From the NCBI RefSeq assembly GCF_015354505.1, contig NZ_JACAFP010000011.1, positions 157,678 to 212,469 on the forward strand: a stretch of 54,792 nt of DNA, read 5' to 3'. Both the position numbers and the translations under genes were made by a program. The notes under the pieces are model-generated. The model was not told the origin of the DNA, made no database searches, and was given only the letters and a program-made list of their open reading frames with translations. The first letter of the stretch is position 1, and each line of letters begins with the position of its first letter. Positions 27,899 through 36,272 of the stretch are shown one piece after another. The stretch is from Microbacterium sp. UFMG61 (GTDB lineage Bacteria > Actinomycetota > Actinomycetes > Actinomycetales > Microbacteriaceae).

Positions 27899-28840
27899 TC
27901 AGGCCTCGGGTTCGCCCGAGAGGATGCCGCGCAGCCAGTCGCGTGCCTCGACGAACACCTCGTCGTCATACCGATCCGGGTACTGCACGATCTGCCGGTC
28001 GGCCCGCGGGTACGATCCGAGGAAGACCACGCGCGGGCTGAAACGGCGGATGCCGAGCAGGGCGTCGGCCATGCGCTCGTGCTCGATGTGCCCGTCGGCG
28101 TCGATCACGAACCGGTAGCGGCCGAGCTCGTCGCCGATCGGACGCGACTGGATGAGCGACAGGTTGATGCCGCGGGTCGAGAACTGCTCGAGCATCTCGA
28201 GCAGCGATCCCGGGTGGTCGTTCGGCAGTTCGACGATCAGCGAAGTCTTGTCGGCGCCGGTCGGGGCGGGGGCCGTGGTGGTGCGGGTCACGAGCACGAA
28301 GCGGGTGACGGCCTGGGCGTTGTCGCCGATGCCCTCGGCCAGAACGTCGACATCGAGATGCTTCACGACACCGGGGGCGGCGATCGCGGCCTGCGCGGGC
28401 AGCGACCCGTCGAGCATGCCGACCGCCGAGGCGACGTTGCTCGCCGCGGGCACGTGCGAGTGCGTCGGCAGGTTCGCGCCGAGCCAGGTGTGGCACTGCC
28501 CGTACGCGACGGGATGCGCGGCGATGACCTGCACGTCTGCGAGCGTCGTGCCACGCGGCGCCACGAGCACGAAGTTCACGGGCACGAGGTACTCGCCGAT
28601 GATGCGCAGGCCCGGCAGAGTGGCCAGAGCATCCTGCGTGGTCGAGACACCGCCCTCGATCGAGTTCTCGATCGCGATCATCGCGGCGTCGCTGCGCCCT
28701 TCGAGCACGTCGGCGAGCGCCTCGCCGACGTTGTGCACTGCGCGTCGGTCCTGACCGCGCGCGTCGGCGACCTGATCGAGCGCCGCCTCGGTGAACGTGC
28801 CGGCGGGGCCGAGATAGCTGTAGGTGCGGCGTTCAGTCAC
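27899..28840 (-). CDS. pheA: Prephenate dehydratase
   Basis: PheA converts prephenate to phenylpyruvate for phenylalanine synthesis. The 313-residue protein has the catalytic domain with [18 protein letters not shown] at the start, [19 protein letters not shown], and a TRFVLV motif, then an ACT regulatory domain ([40 protein letters not shown]) for feedback by phenylalanine. The GTG at 28840 is chosen because TAAGGT lies 7 nt upstream; a GTG at 28849 is also in frame. It is monofunctional, without chorismate mutase. It is divergent from pgm, with 71 nt between them. Confidence 0.94.
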   Translation of the reverse strand: MTERRTYSYLGPAGTFTEAALDQVADARGQDRRAVHNVGEALADVLEGRSDAAMIAIENSIEGGVSTTQDALATLPGLRIIGEYLVPVNFVLVAPRGTTLADVQVIAAHPVAYGQCHTWLGANLPTHSHVPAASNVASAVGMLDGSLPAQAAIAAPGVVKHLDVDVLAEGIGDNAQAVTRFVLVTRTTTAPAPTGADKTSLIVELPNDHPGSLLEMLEQFSTRGINLSLIQSRPIGDELGRYRFVIDADGHIEHERMADALLGIRRFSPRVVFLGSYPRADRQIVQYPDRYDDEVFVEARDWLRGILSGEPEA

Positions 28841-28911
28841 GCGTTTCACCTTAGGGCACCCCGCTGGTGGCAGAAGATGCGCGGATGCCGAGATGGGGGC
28901 AGACTGTGTGC

Positions 28912-30573
28912 ATGACGAGCCGCGCCGGCCTTCCCGCCGAAGAATCCGATCTGATCGATGTCGACGAGCTGATCGCCGCCTACTACGACCGCGTCCCGAA
29001 CCCCGACATCGCCGCAGAACGCGTCGCCTTCGGCACGAGCGGTCACCGGGGCTCCTCGCTCTCGAACAGCTTCAATGAGAACCACATCCTGGCCACCACC
29101 CAGGCGATCGTCGACTACCGGGCGGGCCAGGGCATCACCGGTCCGCTGTTCCTCGGTCGCGACACCCACGCCCTGTCGCTCCCGGCGGAGCGCAGCGCGA
29201 TCGAGGTACTGGTCGCGAACGGCGTCGACGTCCGTGTCGACGCGCGCGATGCGTGGGTGCCGACGCCCGCGCTCAGCCACGCGATCCTCACCTACAACCG
29301 CGCCCTTCGACAGGCTCAGGGCCCCAGTGACGACAACGCCGGCCTCGCCGACGGCATCGTCGTCACCCCGTCGCACAACCCGCCGCGCGACGGCGGCTTC
29401 AAGTACAACCCGCCGCACGGCGGTCCGGCCGACACCGACGCCACCGGCTGGATCGCCGACCGCGCCAATGAGCTGATCGCTGCCGGCCTGGTCGACGTGA
29501 AGCGCGAGCGTTTCGCCGATGTCGACTGGGACGCCATCCCCGGCTACGACTTCCGTGACGCCTACGTGCGCGACCTCGCGACCATCATCGACATCGACGC
29601 GATCCGTGAGGCGGGCGTGCGCATCGGCGCAGACCCGCTCGGCGGAGCATCCGTCGAGTACTGGGCGCTCATCAAAGAGGTCTATGGTCTCGACCTGACC
29701 GTCGTGAACCCCGAGGTCGACCCGACCTGGCGCTTCATGACGCTCGACTGGGATGAGAAGATCCGCATGGATCCGTCGTCCCCCTCGGCCATGGCCTCGC
29801 TGGTCGCCAAGAAGGGCGACTACGACGTGCTCACCGGCAACGATGCGGACGCCGACCGCCACGGCATCGTCACCCCCGACGCCGGGCTCATGAACCCGAA
29901 CCACTACCTCGCGGTCGCGATCGACTACCTGTTCTCGCACCGCACGGAGTGGCCGCGCGACGCCGCGATCGGCAAGACGCTCGTGTCGTCGATGATCATC
30001 GACCGCGTCGCCGAGTCGCTCGGACGCCGCCTGCTCGAGGTGCCCGTCGGCTTCAAGTGGTTCGTGCCGGGTCTGCTCGACGGCTCGGTGGCGTTCGGCG
30101 GCGAGGAGTCGGCCGGAGCATCCTTCCTGCGCAAAGACGGCACGGTCTGGTCGACCGATAAGGACGGCATCCTGCTGTGCCTGCTCGCGGCCGAGATCAT
30201 CGCCGTGACCGGCAAGAGCCCGTCGGAGCGGTACGCCGAGTTGGAAGAGGCGTTCGGCGCGTCGGCCTACCAGCGCGTCGACGCACCGGCGACGCCCGCG
30301 CAGAAGGCGACACTGGGCAAGCTCGCACCGGATGCCGTCTCGGCCACGACCCTCGCGGGTGAGGAGATCACGGCCAAGCTGTCGCACGCTCCCGGGAACG
30401 GCGCCGCGATCGGCGGCCTCAAGGTGCAGACCGAGCACGCCTGGTTCGCCGCCCGCCCGTCGGGCACCGAAGACGTCTACAAGCTGTACGCCGAGAGCCT
30501 GCGCGGCCCCGAGCACCTCGCCGAGGTGCAGGCAGAGGCCCGCGCCGTGGTGTCGGCCGCGCTCGGGGGCTGA
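28912..30573 (+). CDS. pgm: Phosphoglucomutase (alpha-D-glucose-phosphate specific)
   Basis: Pgm interconverts glucose-1-phosphate and glucose-6-phosphate, linking to the galactose pathway at the right of the window. The 553-residue protein has all four active-site motifs: [12 protein letters not shown] and [13 protein letters not shown] (phosphoserine region), [11 protein letters not shown] (metal site), [12 protein letters not shown] (sugar site) and [11 protein letters not shown] (phosphate site). Near residue 131 it carries [10 protein letters not shown] encoded by a dispersed 25-bp repeat, apparently an in-frame insertion in a loop. CAGACT lies 6 nt before the ATG. Confidence 0.96.
   Translation: MTSRAGLPAEESDLIDVDELIAAYYDRVPNPDIAAERVAFGTSGHRGSSLSNSFNENHILATTQAIVDYRAGQGITGPLFLGRDTHALSLPAERSAIEVLVANGVDVRVDARDAWVPTPALSHAILTYNRALRQAQGPSDDNAGLADGIVVTPSHNPPRDGGFKYNPPHGGPADTDATGWIADRANELIAAGLVDVKRERFADVDWDAIPGYDFRDAYVRDLATIIDIDAIREAGVRIGADPLGGASVEYWALIKEVYGLDLTVVNPEVDPTWRFMTLDWDEKIRMDPSSPSAMASLVAKKGDYDVLTGNDADADRHGIVTPDAGLMNPNHYLAVAIDYLFSHRTEWPRDAAIGKTLVSSMIIDRVAESLGRRLLEVPVGFKWFVPGLLDGSVAFGGEESAGASFLRKDGTVWSTDKDGILLCLLAAEIIAVTGKSPSERYAELEEAFGASAYQRVDAPATPAQKATLGKLAPDAVSATTLAGEEITAKLSHAPGNGAAIGGLKVQTEHAWFAARPSGTEDVYKLYAESLRGPEHLAEVQAEARAVVSAALGG
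29303..29327 (+). repeat. Dispersed 25-bp repeat inside pgm
   Basis: CCCTTCGACAGGCTCAGGG plus CCCCAG is inserted in frame and encodes [12 protein letters not shown] residues. It matches 35453-35477 (opposite strand, in the DUF993 gene) at 24 of 25 positions. The CCCT...AGGG ends make it weakly palindromic. This is a well-known dispersed word in high-GC bacteria. Confidence 0.8.
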
Positions 30574-30604
30574 CCGCCGCTCGTCCGTCGCCTTTGGCCC
30601 GTCT

Positions 30605-30647
30605 CTTCTGGCCCCGTACGTCGAGTTCGACCGTGCGGGGCCAGAAG
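30605..30647. repeat. 16-bp inverted repeat downstream of pgm
   Basis: CTTCTGGCCCCGTACG (30605-30620) and CGTGCGGGGCCAGAAG (30632-30647) pair over 16 bp with one T-G wobble around an 11-nt loop that contains a further TCGA/TCGA pair. It may terminate pgm but has no T-run. It is a different sequence from the neighbouring 17-nt half-site elements. Confidence 0.8.
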
Positions 30648-30671
30648 TGTGTCCGAGGGCGATAGCCGCGC

Positions 30672-30769
30672 GGGGTCAGTAACGCATCCGGGGTCAATAA
30701 CGCACCCGAATCGGCCGATCCCGGTGCGAAAGTGACCCCACCCGGCGTCCGCGGCGCAAAAGTGACCCC
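30672..30769. repeat. Two-tier nested palindrome D1
   Basis: Left half-sites GGGGTCAGTAACGCATC (30672-30688) and GGGGTCAATAACGCACC (30690-30706) are followed by a 16-nt centre with the palindrome ATCGGCCGAT, then right half-sites GGTGCGAAAGTGACCCC (30723-30739) and GGCGCAAAAGTGACCCC (30753-30769). The inner pair forms 7-bp and 6-bp stems around a 4 x 4 unpaired segment (ATAA/AAAG). The outer pair keeps the 7-bp GGGGTCA/TGACCCC stem. Confidence 0.9.
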
Positions 30770-30786
30770 GCACCGGCCCCGCGGCC

Positions 30787-30902
30787 GGGGTCTATAACGC
30801 AGTCGGGGCCAATAACGCAGTCGGGATCAATAACGCACCCGAATCGGCCGATCCCGGTGCGAAAGTGATCCCGCCCGGCATCCGCGATGCGAAAGTGGCC
30901 CC
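30787..30902. repeat. Three-tier nested palindrome D2 with matched arm variants
   Basis: Left half-sites start GGGGTCT (30787), GGGGCCA (30805) and GGGATCA (30823). Right half-sites are GGTGCGAAAGTGATCCC (30856-30872) and GATGCGAAAGTGGCCCC (30886-30902). GGGATCA pairs with TGATCCC and GGGGCCA pairs with TGGCCCC, so each variant arm has its own complement. The 16-nt centre is identical to that of D1. The outermost left copy has only a decayed partner. Confidence 0.9.
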
Positions 30903-30977
30903 GCACCGGACCCGCACCGGCCCCGCACCGGGCGCGCAGACGCGAGACCGCACCCGGCCCCGCACCGGCCCCGCGAC
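30903..30977 (+). repeat. GC-rich degenerate tandem repeat
   Basis: Variants of CCGCACCGG(C/A)CC recur five or so times with short interruptions between D2 and the glycerate kinase stop codon. No gene is seen. It may be decay or slippage of the outer half-sites of D2. Confidence 0.5.
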
Positions 30978-31009
30978 GCGCACAGCGCACGCGCGCCGGA
31001 GGCCGCGCG

Positions 31010-32110
31010 TCAGACAGACCGCGCGAGCAGCGCCCCGGCTTCGCGCAGCCACCGCGCGGGTTCGGCCAGCGCGGCATCCGATGACCCGGCGATATCGGTC
31101 AACGAGGCGGATGCCGCGAACAGCGTCGTGTCGGAGTCGGCCGTGATGCGGCCGGCGGCGAGCAGCGCGTTCACCTGAGCGGATGCCGCGAGACCGGCGA
31201 TGAACGAGGGAACCTTGCCGTCGCCGGACTGACCGTCGTACGAGCCCTCGCCCGTGATGACGACGTCGGCGTGGGCGATCGCGTCGGCGAGGCCGATGAG
31301 GTCTGCGACCTCGGCTGCACCCGGAGCGAGGGTCGCGCCCCAGACGACGAGTGCTCCGCCCGTGCCCCCCGCTGCGCCCGTGCCCGGCAGCTGCGGATCG
31401 AGCGCCAGCAGGTCGGCGAGGCGCGCGAGCGCGTCATCCACGGGGGCGATGTCGTCGCCGGCGAGACCCTTCTGGGGCCCGAACACCGCCGCCGCGCCGC
31501 GGGCACCGACGAGCGGATTCGTGACGTCGGTGAGCACCCGTACCTCCGGCGCCCTGCGGAGTCCGGTCAGATCGACGGACGCGATGTCGGCGAGGCCGCG
31601 AGCCCCGCGCGCGACAGGCGTCCCGGCCGCGTCGAGGAAGCGTGCGCCGAGTGCCGACAGCATCCCGGTGCCGCCGTCGGTCGATGCGCTCGACCCGATG
31701 CCGACCACGAGGCGGGAGACCCCGTGATCGAGGGCGGCGGCGATCGCCTGGCCGAAGCCGGTGGTGTCGGCGTCCCAGGGGCGCAGCTCGTCGAGAAGCT
31801 CGATGCCCGAGGTCGAGGCCAGGTCCACGACCGCAGTGCCGCCCGGGCTGTCGTGGGTCGCGGGCAGCAGCAGCCAGCTGGTCTCGATCGGCGAGCCCGC
31901 GGGGCCGTCGACGACGACAGCGACGCGTCGAGCGCCGGGCACCGCTGCCGCGAACGCCGCGACGGTGCCCTCTCCCCCGTCGGCCATCGGCCGATGCACG
32001 AACGTCGCTGCGGGATCCACCGACGCCCAGCCCTCGGCGAGGGATGCCGCCGCATCCGCCGCGGTGATCGTGCCCTTGAAGCTGTCGGGGGCGAGCACGA
32101 CCCTCGTCAT
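31010..32110 (-). CDS. glxK: Glycerate kinase
   Basis: The 366-residue enzyme phosphorylates D-glycerate, feeding lower glycolysis. It opens with VVLAPDSFKGTITAADAAAS, the classic glycerate kinase start, and contains MADGGEGTVAAFAAA, IGIGSSASTDGGTGMLSALG-like (VVGIGSSASTDGGTGM), FGPQKG and ITGEGSYDGQSGDGKVP. It is translationally coupled to the LacI regulator upstream (ATGA overlap), so it belongs to that transcript. In context it could take up glycerate released by the adjacent catabolic module; that is inference. Confidence 0.94.
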   Translation of the reverse strand: MTRVVLAPDSFKGTITAADAAASLAEGWASVDPAATFVHRPMADGGEGTVAAFAAAVPGARRVAVVVDGPAGSPIETSWLLLPATHDSPGGTAVVDLASTSGIELLDELRPWDADTTGFGQAIAAALDHGVSRLVVGIGSSASTDGGTGMLSALGARFLDAAGTPVARGARGLADIASVDLTGLRRAPEVRVLTDVTNPLVGARGAAAVFGPQKGLAGDDIAPVDDALARLADLLALDPQLPGTGAAGGTGGALVVWGATLAPGAAEVADLIGLADAIAHADVVITGEGSYDGQSGDGKVPSFIAGLAASAQVNALLAAGRITADSDTTLFAASASLTDIAGSSDAALAEPARWLREAGALLARSV

Positions 32111-33162
32111 CGGATGCCCGGCGTGCTGGCGCGCACGGTGACCTCGAGCGGCAGCGCCGCCTGCTGCCAGTCGGCGTCGACCGTCGCGCGGAACGCCTGG
32201 TAGCCGACCTCGCTCAGCGGCACCCGCACGGTCGTGAGCGCCGGTGTCACATCGCTGCTCGACGGGACGTCGTCGAAGCCGCACACCGCGATGTCGGCGC
32301 CGATCTCGCGACCGGCGTCGCGGATCGCCGACATCGCACCGATCGCGACGACGTCGCTCATGCCGAACACGAGCGTGCCCGGCTCGACGCCCTCGGCGAG
32401 AGCGGCGTTCATCGCCTGCACACCCGACTCGCGGCGGAAGTCGCCACGGATCACGCGATCCACGGTTCCGCCCTCGGACTCGAATCCGGCGCGGAATCCG
32501 GCGAGGCGCTCGTCTGAGGTCAGCACACCTTCGGCTGCGGCGATCGCCAGTGCCGAGCGGTATCCGAGCGCCGCCATGCGCCGACCGAGCTGCTCGGCCC
32601 CGGCGCGGTTGTCGATCTCGACGTGGCGGTTCTCTGCGCTGCCCGCGCCGAACGTCACGACGCGTCCCCCGAAGCGGGCGTACTCGGCCAGTTCACGGGC
32701 GGTGTCGGAGTCGGTCGGCTCGGCGGTGCGGGATGCCGCGAGGATCAGCCCCTGCGGCCGCTGCCCTCGCAACGCCCGCACGATGCGCGCCTCGCGCACC
32801 GGATCACGCTCGGTGATCGCGATGGTCACGACGAGACCCTGCTCGTCGGCTCCGCGGGCGACCCCGGCGGCGATGAGTCCGAAGTACGGGTCGGCGATGT
32901 CGGCGACCAGCAGCGCGATCACGGGTGAGGTGCCCCGGGCGGTCGCCTGCGCCGAGACGTTGGCGGTGTACCCGAGTTCGGCGGCGGCCCGCTCGACGCG
33001 CTCGCGGAAGGATTCGGCGACCTTGCGCTCCGATCCGTTGAGGACCCGGGATGCCGTCGCGAGCGAGACTCCCGCCTCACGGGCCACGTCGTGCAGGGTC
33101 GGGGCGGCGCCTCGCGCGTGACGCGGCTGACGCACGCGGGAAGGGCTTTCCGGCAGGCTCAT
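32107..33162 (-). CDS. LacI-family transcriptional regulator
   Basis: A 351-residue repressor with an N-terminal HTH (TLHDVAREAGVSLATASRVL followed by NGSERKVAESFRERV) and a periplasmic-binding-protein-like sensor ending CGFDDVPSSSDVTPALTTVR. The start at MSLPESPS is supported by TATGCT 6 nt upstream, a leaderless arrangement. It overlaps glycerate kinase by 4 nt. LacI-type sites at 37506 and 37559, upstream of the Gfo/Idh gene, are its likely targets. Confidence 0.93.
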   Translation of the reverse strand: MSLPESPSRVRQPRHARGAAPTLHDVAREAGVSLATASRVLNGSERKVAESFRERVERAAAELGYTANVSAQATARGTSPVIALLVADIADPYFGLIAAGVARGADEQGLVVTIAITERDPVREARIVRALRGQRPQGLILAASRTAEPTDSDTARELAEYARFGGRVVTFGAGSAENRHVEIDNRAGAEQLGRRMAALGYRSALAIAAAEGVLTSDERLAGFRAGFESEGGTVDRVIRGDFRRESGVQAMNAALAEGVEPGTLVFGMSDVVAIGAMSAIRDAGREIGADIAVCGFDDVPSSSDVTPALTTVRVPLSEVGYQAFRATVDADWQQAALPLEVTVRASTPGIR

Positions 33163-33246
33163 GCCCTGAGCATACTGCGGTCCAGCGCCCGGATGAGGGA
33201 GCGCTGCGGCATCGCGCACAGCCCGTTCTCCGACGACCATCTCGGG

Positions 33247-34011
33247 CTATGCCGAGAGGTAGGCGCGGAGTGCCGCCGCCTCGCCACGCAGCAGCCCGGG
33301 GTCGTCGCCGGGCACGAACTCGAGCAGCGCATCGCGCACGCCCGCCGTTGCGGAACCCGGGCGCGCTTCGGCGAAGAAGCGCGTCCACAGCGCATCCCTC
33401 GCCCGCAGGGGAAGCCGCTCCTGTGCGGGCCACCACGAGAAGACGTGTGCGGCGCTCGTGTACGCGGCGAGCGCACGGTATTCGGCGAGCACGGCCTCGA
33501 CGCCGGCGCCCACGGTCGGCTGCCAGTAGGTGCTGAGTGCCGGACTGCCGACATCGGCGAGGAGACGGAGCGTGGTGGGTGCCGTATCGGCGAGGGTCCC
33601 CGAGTGGAACTCGAGTGCGAGGCCGATGCCGCGCGCATCCGCCTCCGCCGCGGCATCGCGCAGTCGTGCGACGATCTCGGCCCACTGCTCCTCGGTTGCC
33701 TCGTCCGAGCCCAGATGCCCCGCCCAGATGCGCACGCGGTCGACGCCGAGCGCCTCCGCGCTGTCGAGGATGGGCGAGAGCGGCTCATCGGCCCCGGAGC
33801 GGAAGTACGAGCCGTACGAGCAGGAGATGAGCCCGGCATCCTCGGTCTCGGTGGCGATCTGCGCTGCCCGCTCGATGTCACCCACGGGAACGTGCACGTC
33901 GGCGCCCCATTCGATGACCTCGAGGCCCGCCTCGGCCGCGAGTCCGACGACCTCCTCGGCCTCGAGCGCACGGAAGGTCACCGAGCAGAGTCCGGGTCGG
34001 ATCTTCGTCAT
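33247..34011 (-). CDS. Sugar phosphate isomerase/epimerase-like TIM barrel
   Basis: The 254-residue AP-endonuclease-2-fold (xylose-isomerase-like) barrel includes GLCSVTFRALEAEEVVGLAA, LEVIEWGADVHVPVGDIE, LALEFHSGTLAD with the metal-ligand glutamate and histidine, and a hallmark WxP near STYWQPTVGAGVE. Such proteins isomerise, epimerise or dehydrate sugars with a divalent metal. GAGGAT lies 6 nt before the ATG. It lies between the LacI gene and a hairpin that separates it from the DUF993 operon, so it is probably a separate transcript in the same regulon. Confidence 0.85.
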   Translation of the reverse strand: MTKIRPGLCSVTFRALEAEEVVGLAAEAGLEVIEWGADVHVPVGDIERAAQIATETEDAGLISCSYGSYFRSGADEPLSPILDSAEALGVDRVRIWAGHLGSDEATEEQWAEIVARLRDAAAEADARGIGLALEFHSGTLADTAPTTLRLLADVGSPALSTYWQPTVGAGVEAVLAEYRALAAYTSAAHVFSWWPAQERLPLRARDALWTRFFAEARPGSATAGVRDALLEFVPGDDPGLLRGEAAALRAYLSA

Positions 34012-34096
34012 GGGGTCATCCTCTCAGGGGTGCGGCGGAGTCTCACGGGGCTACCGATATGTCGGAGAATCCGGTACGCCCGCAGGAACGCAGCAT

Positions 34097-34134
34097 GGAT
34101 GCAGGGCCGGAGAAGCTTCTCCGACCCTGCATCC
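34097..34134 (-). terminator. Long hairpin between the two TIM-barrel genes
   Basis: GGATGCAGGG pairs with CCCTGCATCC and, after a 2 x 2 internal bulge, GGAGAA pairs with TTCTCC. It lies 59 nt downstream of the DUF993 operon's last gene and upstream of the next gene on the same strand, so it likely ends the operon. Confidence 0.75.
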
Positions 34135-34192
34135 GTGGTCTGGATCTGCGGATGCTCGCGCCGACGCCGCGCGTGCGCCGGTGCAGCAGACG

Positions 34193-35083
34193 TCAGCGTC
34201 CGGTGAGCGCCGGGACCCCGGAGCCCAGGTGCGGCGAGACCGCGGCCCCGAAGGTCTCGGCCGTGCGACGCACGACGTTCTCGGGAGCATCCGCCCAGAT
34301 GTCGGCGTTGAAGATCTCGACCTCGATGTCGCGGTCGTAGCCCGTCTCGATCACGGCGCGCGTGAGCGAGCCGAAGTCGATCACGCCGTCACCGGTGTAG
34401 TGCCGCGAGAGCAGCACGTCGGCGGCCAGAGGGGTCTTCCAGTCGCACACCTGATAGGTCGCGATGCGGCCCTCTCGGCCGGCGCGCACGATCTGCTCGA
34501 GCACCTGCGGATCCCACCAGATGTGGAAGGTGTCGACGGCGGCGCCGACCACGTCGGAGTCGAAATCGGCCGCGATGTCGAGCGCCTGGCCCAGGGTCGA
34601 GACGACCGCCCGGTCGGACGCGTACATCGGATGCAGCGGCTCGATCGCCAGCGTCACGCCCGCCGCCTGCGCGTCGGTCGCGAGCACGCCGATCGCGTCG
34701 CGCACACGTTCACGCGCACCGATGAGGTCGCGGGATCCGGCGGGGAGGCCCCCGGCGACGAGCACGAGCACGGCGGTCGATCCGTCGGCACCGGCGGCGG
34801 CGAGCGTCGCGGTCTCCTCGATCGCGCGGCGGTTGTCGTCGAGTGCGGCGAGACGCTCCGGCCCCTCGGGGAGGGTGAAGAAACCGCCACGGCAGTGCGT
34901 CGTGAACCGCAGACCGGAGTCTGCGAGCATGCGCGCGGCGACGTCGAGTCCGACCTCGTTCACGGGCTCGCGCCACAGGCCGATCGCCTGAATGCCGGCA
35001 TCCGCCGTCACCCGCAGCGCGGTCGCGAGATCGGCGTGCTTGATCGTGGCCTGGTTGATCGACAGGCGGGGGTCGACGGTCAC
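34193..35083 (-). CDS. Sugar phosphate isomerase/epimerase-like TIM barrel
   Basis: A 296-residue AP-endonuclease-2-fold protein. Metal-site segments include LAIEPLHPMYASDRAVVSTL, VVGAAVDTFHIWWDPQVLEQ, YQVCDWKTPLAADVL and DIEVEIFNADIWA, with E, D/H and E in the expected strand ends. It starts inside the DUF993 stop codon (ATGA overlap) and is co-transcribed with the Gfo/Idh dehydrogenase, which suggests that it acts on the same ketosugar intermediate. Related barrels next to Gfo/Idh enzymes cleave or isomerise 3-keto-glycosides; this is a comparison, not proof. Confidence 0.85.
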   Translation of the reverse strand: MTVDPRLSINQATIKHADLATALRVTADAGIQAIGLWREPVNEVGLDVAARMLADSGLRFTTHCRGGFFTLPEGPERLAALDDNRRAIEETATLAAAGADGSTAVLVLVAGGLPAGSRDLIGARERVRDAIGVLATDAQAAGVTLAIEPLHPMYASDRAVVSTLGQALDIAADFDSDVVGAAVDTFHIWWDPQVLEQIVRAGREGRIATYQVCDWKTPLAADVLLSRHYTGDGVIDFGSLTRAVIETGYDRDIEVEIFNADIWADAPENVVRRTAETFGAAVSPHLGSGVPALTGR

Positions 35084-36270
35084 AGATCCACTCCGTTCAG
35101 GCGCAGCATCCCGTGCCAGCGCTCGCGCGCGAGCTCGGGTTTCTCGAGTGCGAGCGAGGCGTTGGCGAGTTCGACGATGCGGCTGAGGTGCGGAAGGCTC
35201 CGCGCCGAGTGCAGGCCGCCGACCATCTGGAACGCGGGCTGGTGCCCGTTGAGCCAGGCGAGGAACGCGACTCCCGTCTTGTAATAGAAGGTCGGTGCTG
35301 CGAACACCTGACGGCTCAGCTCTTCGGTCGGACCGAGGATCTCGAGGTAGCGCGCGGGATCACCGGCATCCAGTGCCTGGATCGCGGCGGATGCCACGGG
35401 CGTGATCGCCGCGAACGCGCCGAGCAGCGCGTCGGAATGCCCACTCGAATCGCTGGGCCCCTGAGCCTGTCGAAGGGTGTCGCCGCCGATCAGGCCGACG
35501 TAGTTGAAGTCGTCTCCGGTGAACATGCGCACGCCCTCAGGCAGCTGCTCGCGCACCGCGATCTCGGACTCGGCGTTCAGCAGGCTCATCTTCACGCCCG
35601 CGACCTTGTCGGGGTTCTCGGCGATGATGTCGAGCAGCACCGCGGATGCCGTCCGCCAGTCATCCGCTCCGAAGTATCCCGCGAGCTCGGGGTCGAAGGC
35701 CGTGCCCAGCCAGTGGAGCACCACCGGCACGGTGGCCGATTCCAGCACCGACCGGTAGACGCGACGGTAGTCGTCGGCACCCGTCGCGACCCTCGCGAGG
35801 TGGCGGGAGGCCATGAGCACCGGGCCCGCCCCCTGCTCCTCGGTGAAGTGCAGCTGCTCGGTGTAGGCGTCGATCACCTGGTCGAGCGAGATGTGCGACT
35901 CGGTGACGTGGTCGGTGTTGACGCCGACCACGACCGAGCCGCCCTCTTCACGAGCGACCTCGGCGCTGCGCGAGATGAGCTCGCGCGTCGCGGCGGCGTC
36001 GAGGCCCATGTTGCGCTGCGCGGTGTCCATGGCGTCGGCGACGCCGAGGCCCCACGAGTAGACGTTGCGCCGGAACGCGAGCGTCGAGTCCCAGTCGATG
36101 TCGGCGGGCTGGCCCGGGGTGTTGTCGGCGTGCACCTTCGGCACGACGTGCGCAGCAGCGTAGGCGACGCGGCTCTGCAGCGGCGAGGACGGGCGGGAGT
36201 ACCCGCCACCCTCGCGCAGCTCGGCATCCGTCACCGCTCCCGCGGAGTCGAGGAGTCGGAGAGTGGTCAT
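35080..36270 (-). CDS. DUF993 family protein (dihydrodipicolinate-synthase-like barrel)
   Basis: The 396-residue protein belongs to DUF993, related to the dihydrodipicolinate synthase/N-acetylneuraminate lyase barrel. Recognisable parts are VVVGVNTDHVTESHISLDQV, VPVVLHWLGTAFDPELAGYF, DKVAGVKMSLLNAESEIAVR (whose lysine is the best candidate Schiff-base residue) and RMFTGDDFNYVGLIGGD. An aldolase or lyase activity is inferred from the fold. Near residue 270 it carries [12 protein letters not shown], the same repeat-encoded insertion as in Pgm. It lies 2 nt downstream of the Gfo/Idh gene and overlaps the TIM-barrel gene. Confidence 0.85.
   Translation of the reverse strand: MTTLRLLDSAGAVTDAELREGGGYSRPSSPLQSRVAYAAAHVVPKVHADNTPGQPADIDWDSTLAFRRNVYSWGLGVADAMDTAQRNMGLDAAATRELISRSAEVAREEGGSVVVGVNTDHVTESHISLDQVIDAYTEQLHFTEEQGAGPVLMASRHLARVATGADDYRRVYRSVLESATVPVVLHWLGTAFDPELAGYFGADDWRTASAVLLDIIAENPDKVAGVKMSLLNAESEIAVREQLPEGVRMFTGDDFNYVGLIGGDTLRQAQGPSDSSGHSDALLGAFAAITPVASAAIQALDAGDPARYLEILGPTEELSRQVFAAPTFYYKTGVAFLAWLNGHQPAFQMVGGLHSARSLPHLSRIVELANASLALEKPELARERWHGMLRLNGVDL
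35453..35477 (-). repeat. Dispersed 25-bp repeat inside the DUF993 gene
   Basis: The minus-strand sequence CCCTTCGACAGGCTCAGGG plus GCCCAG matches the copy in pgm with one mismatch. Both lie in frame in loops and encode LRQAQGPSD. Confidence 0.8.
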
Positions 36271-36272
36271 GC

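Noticed and set aside
30672..30902. CRISPR array
   Set aside because: The repeats change orientation at a centre, spacers are short and not unique, and no cas genes are nearby; the structure is nested palindromes.
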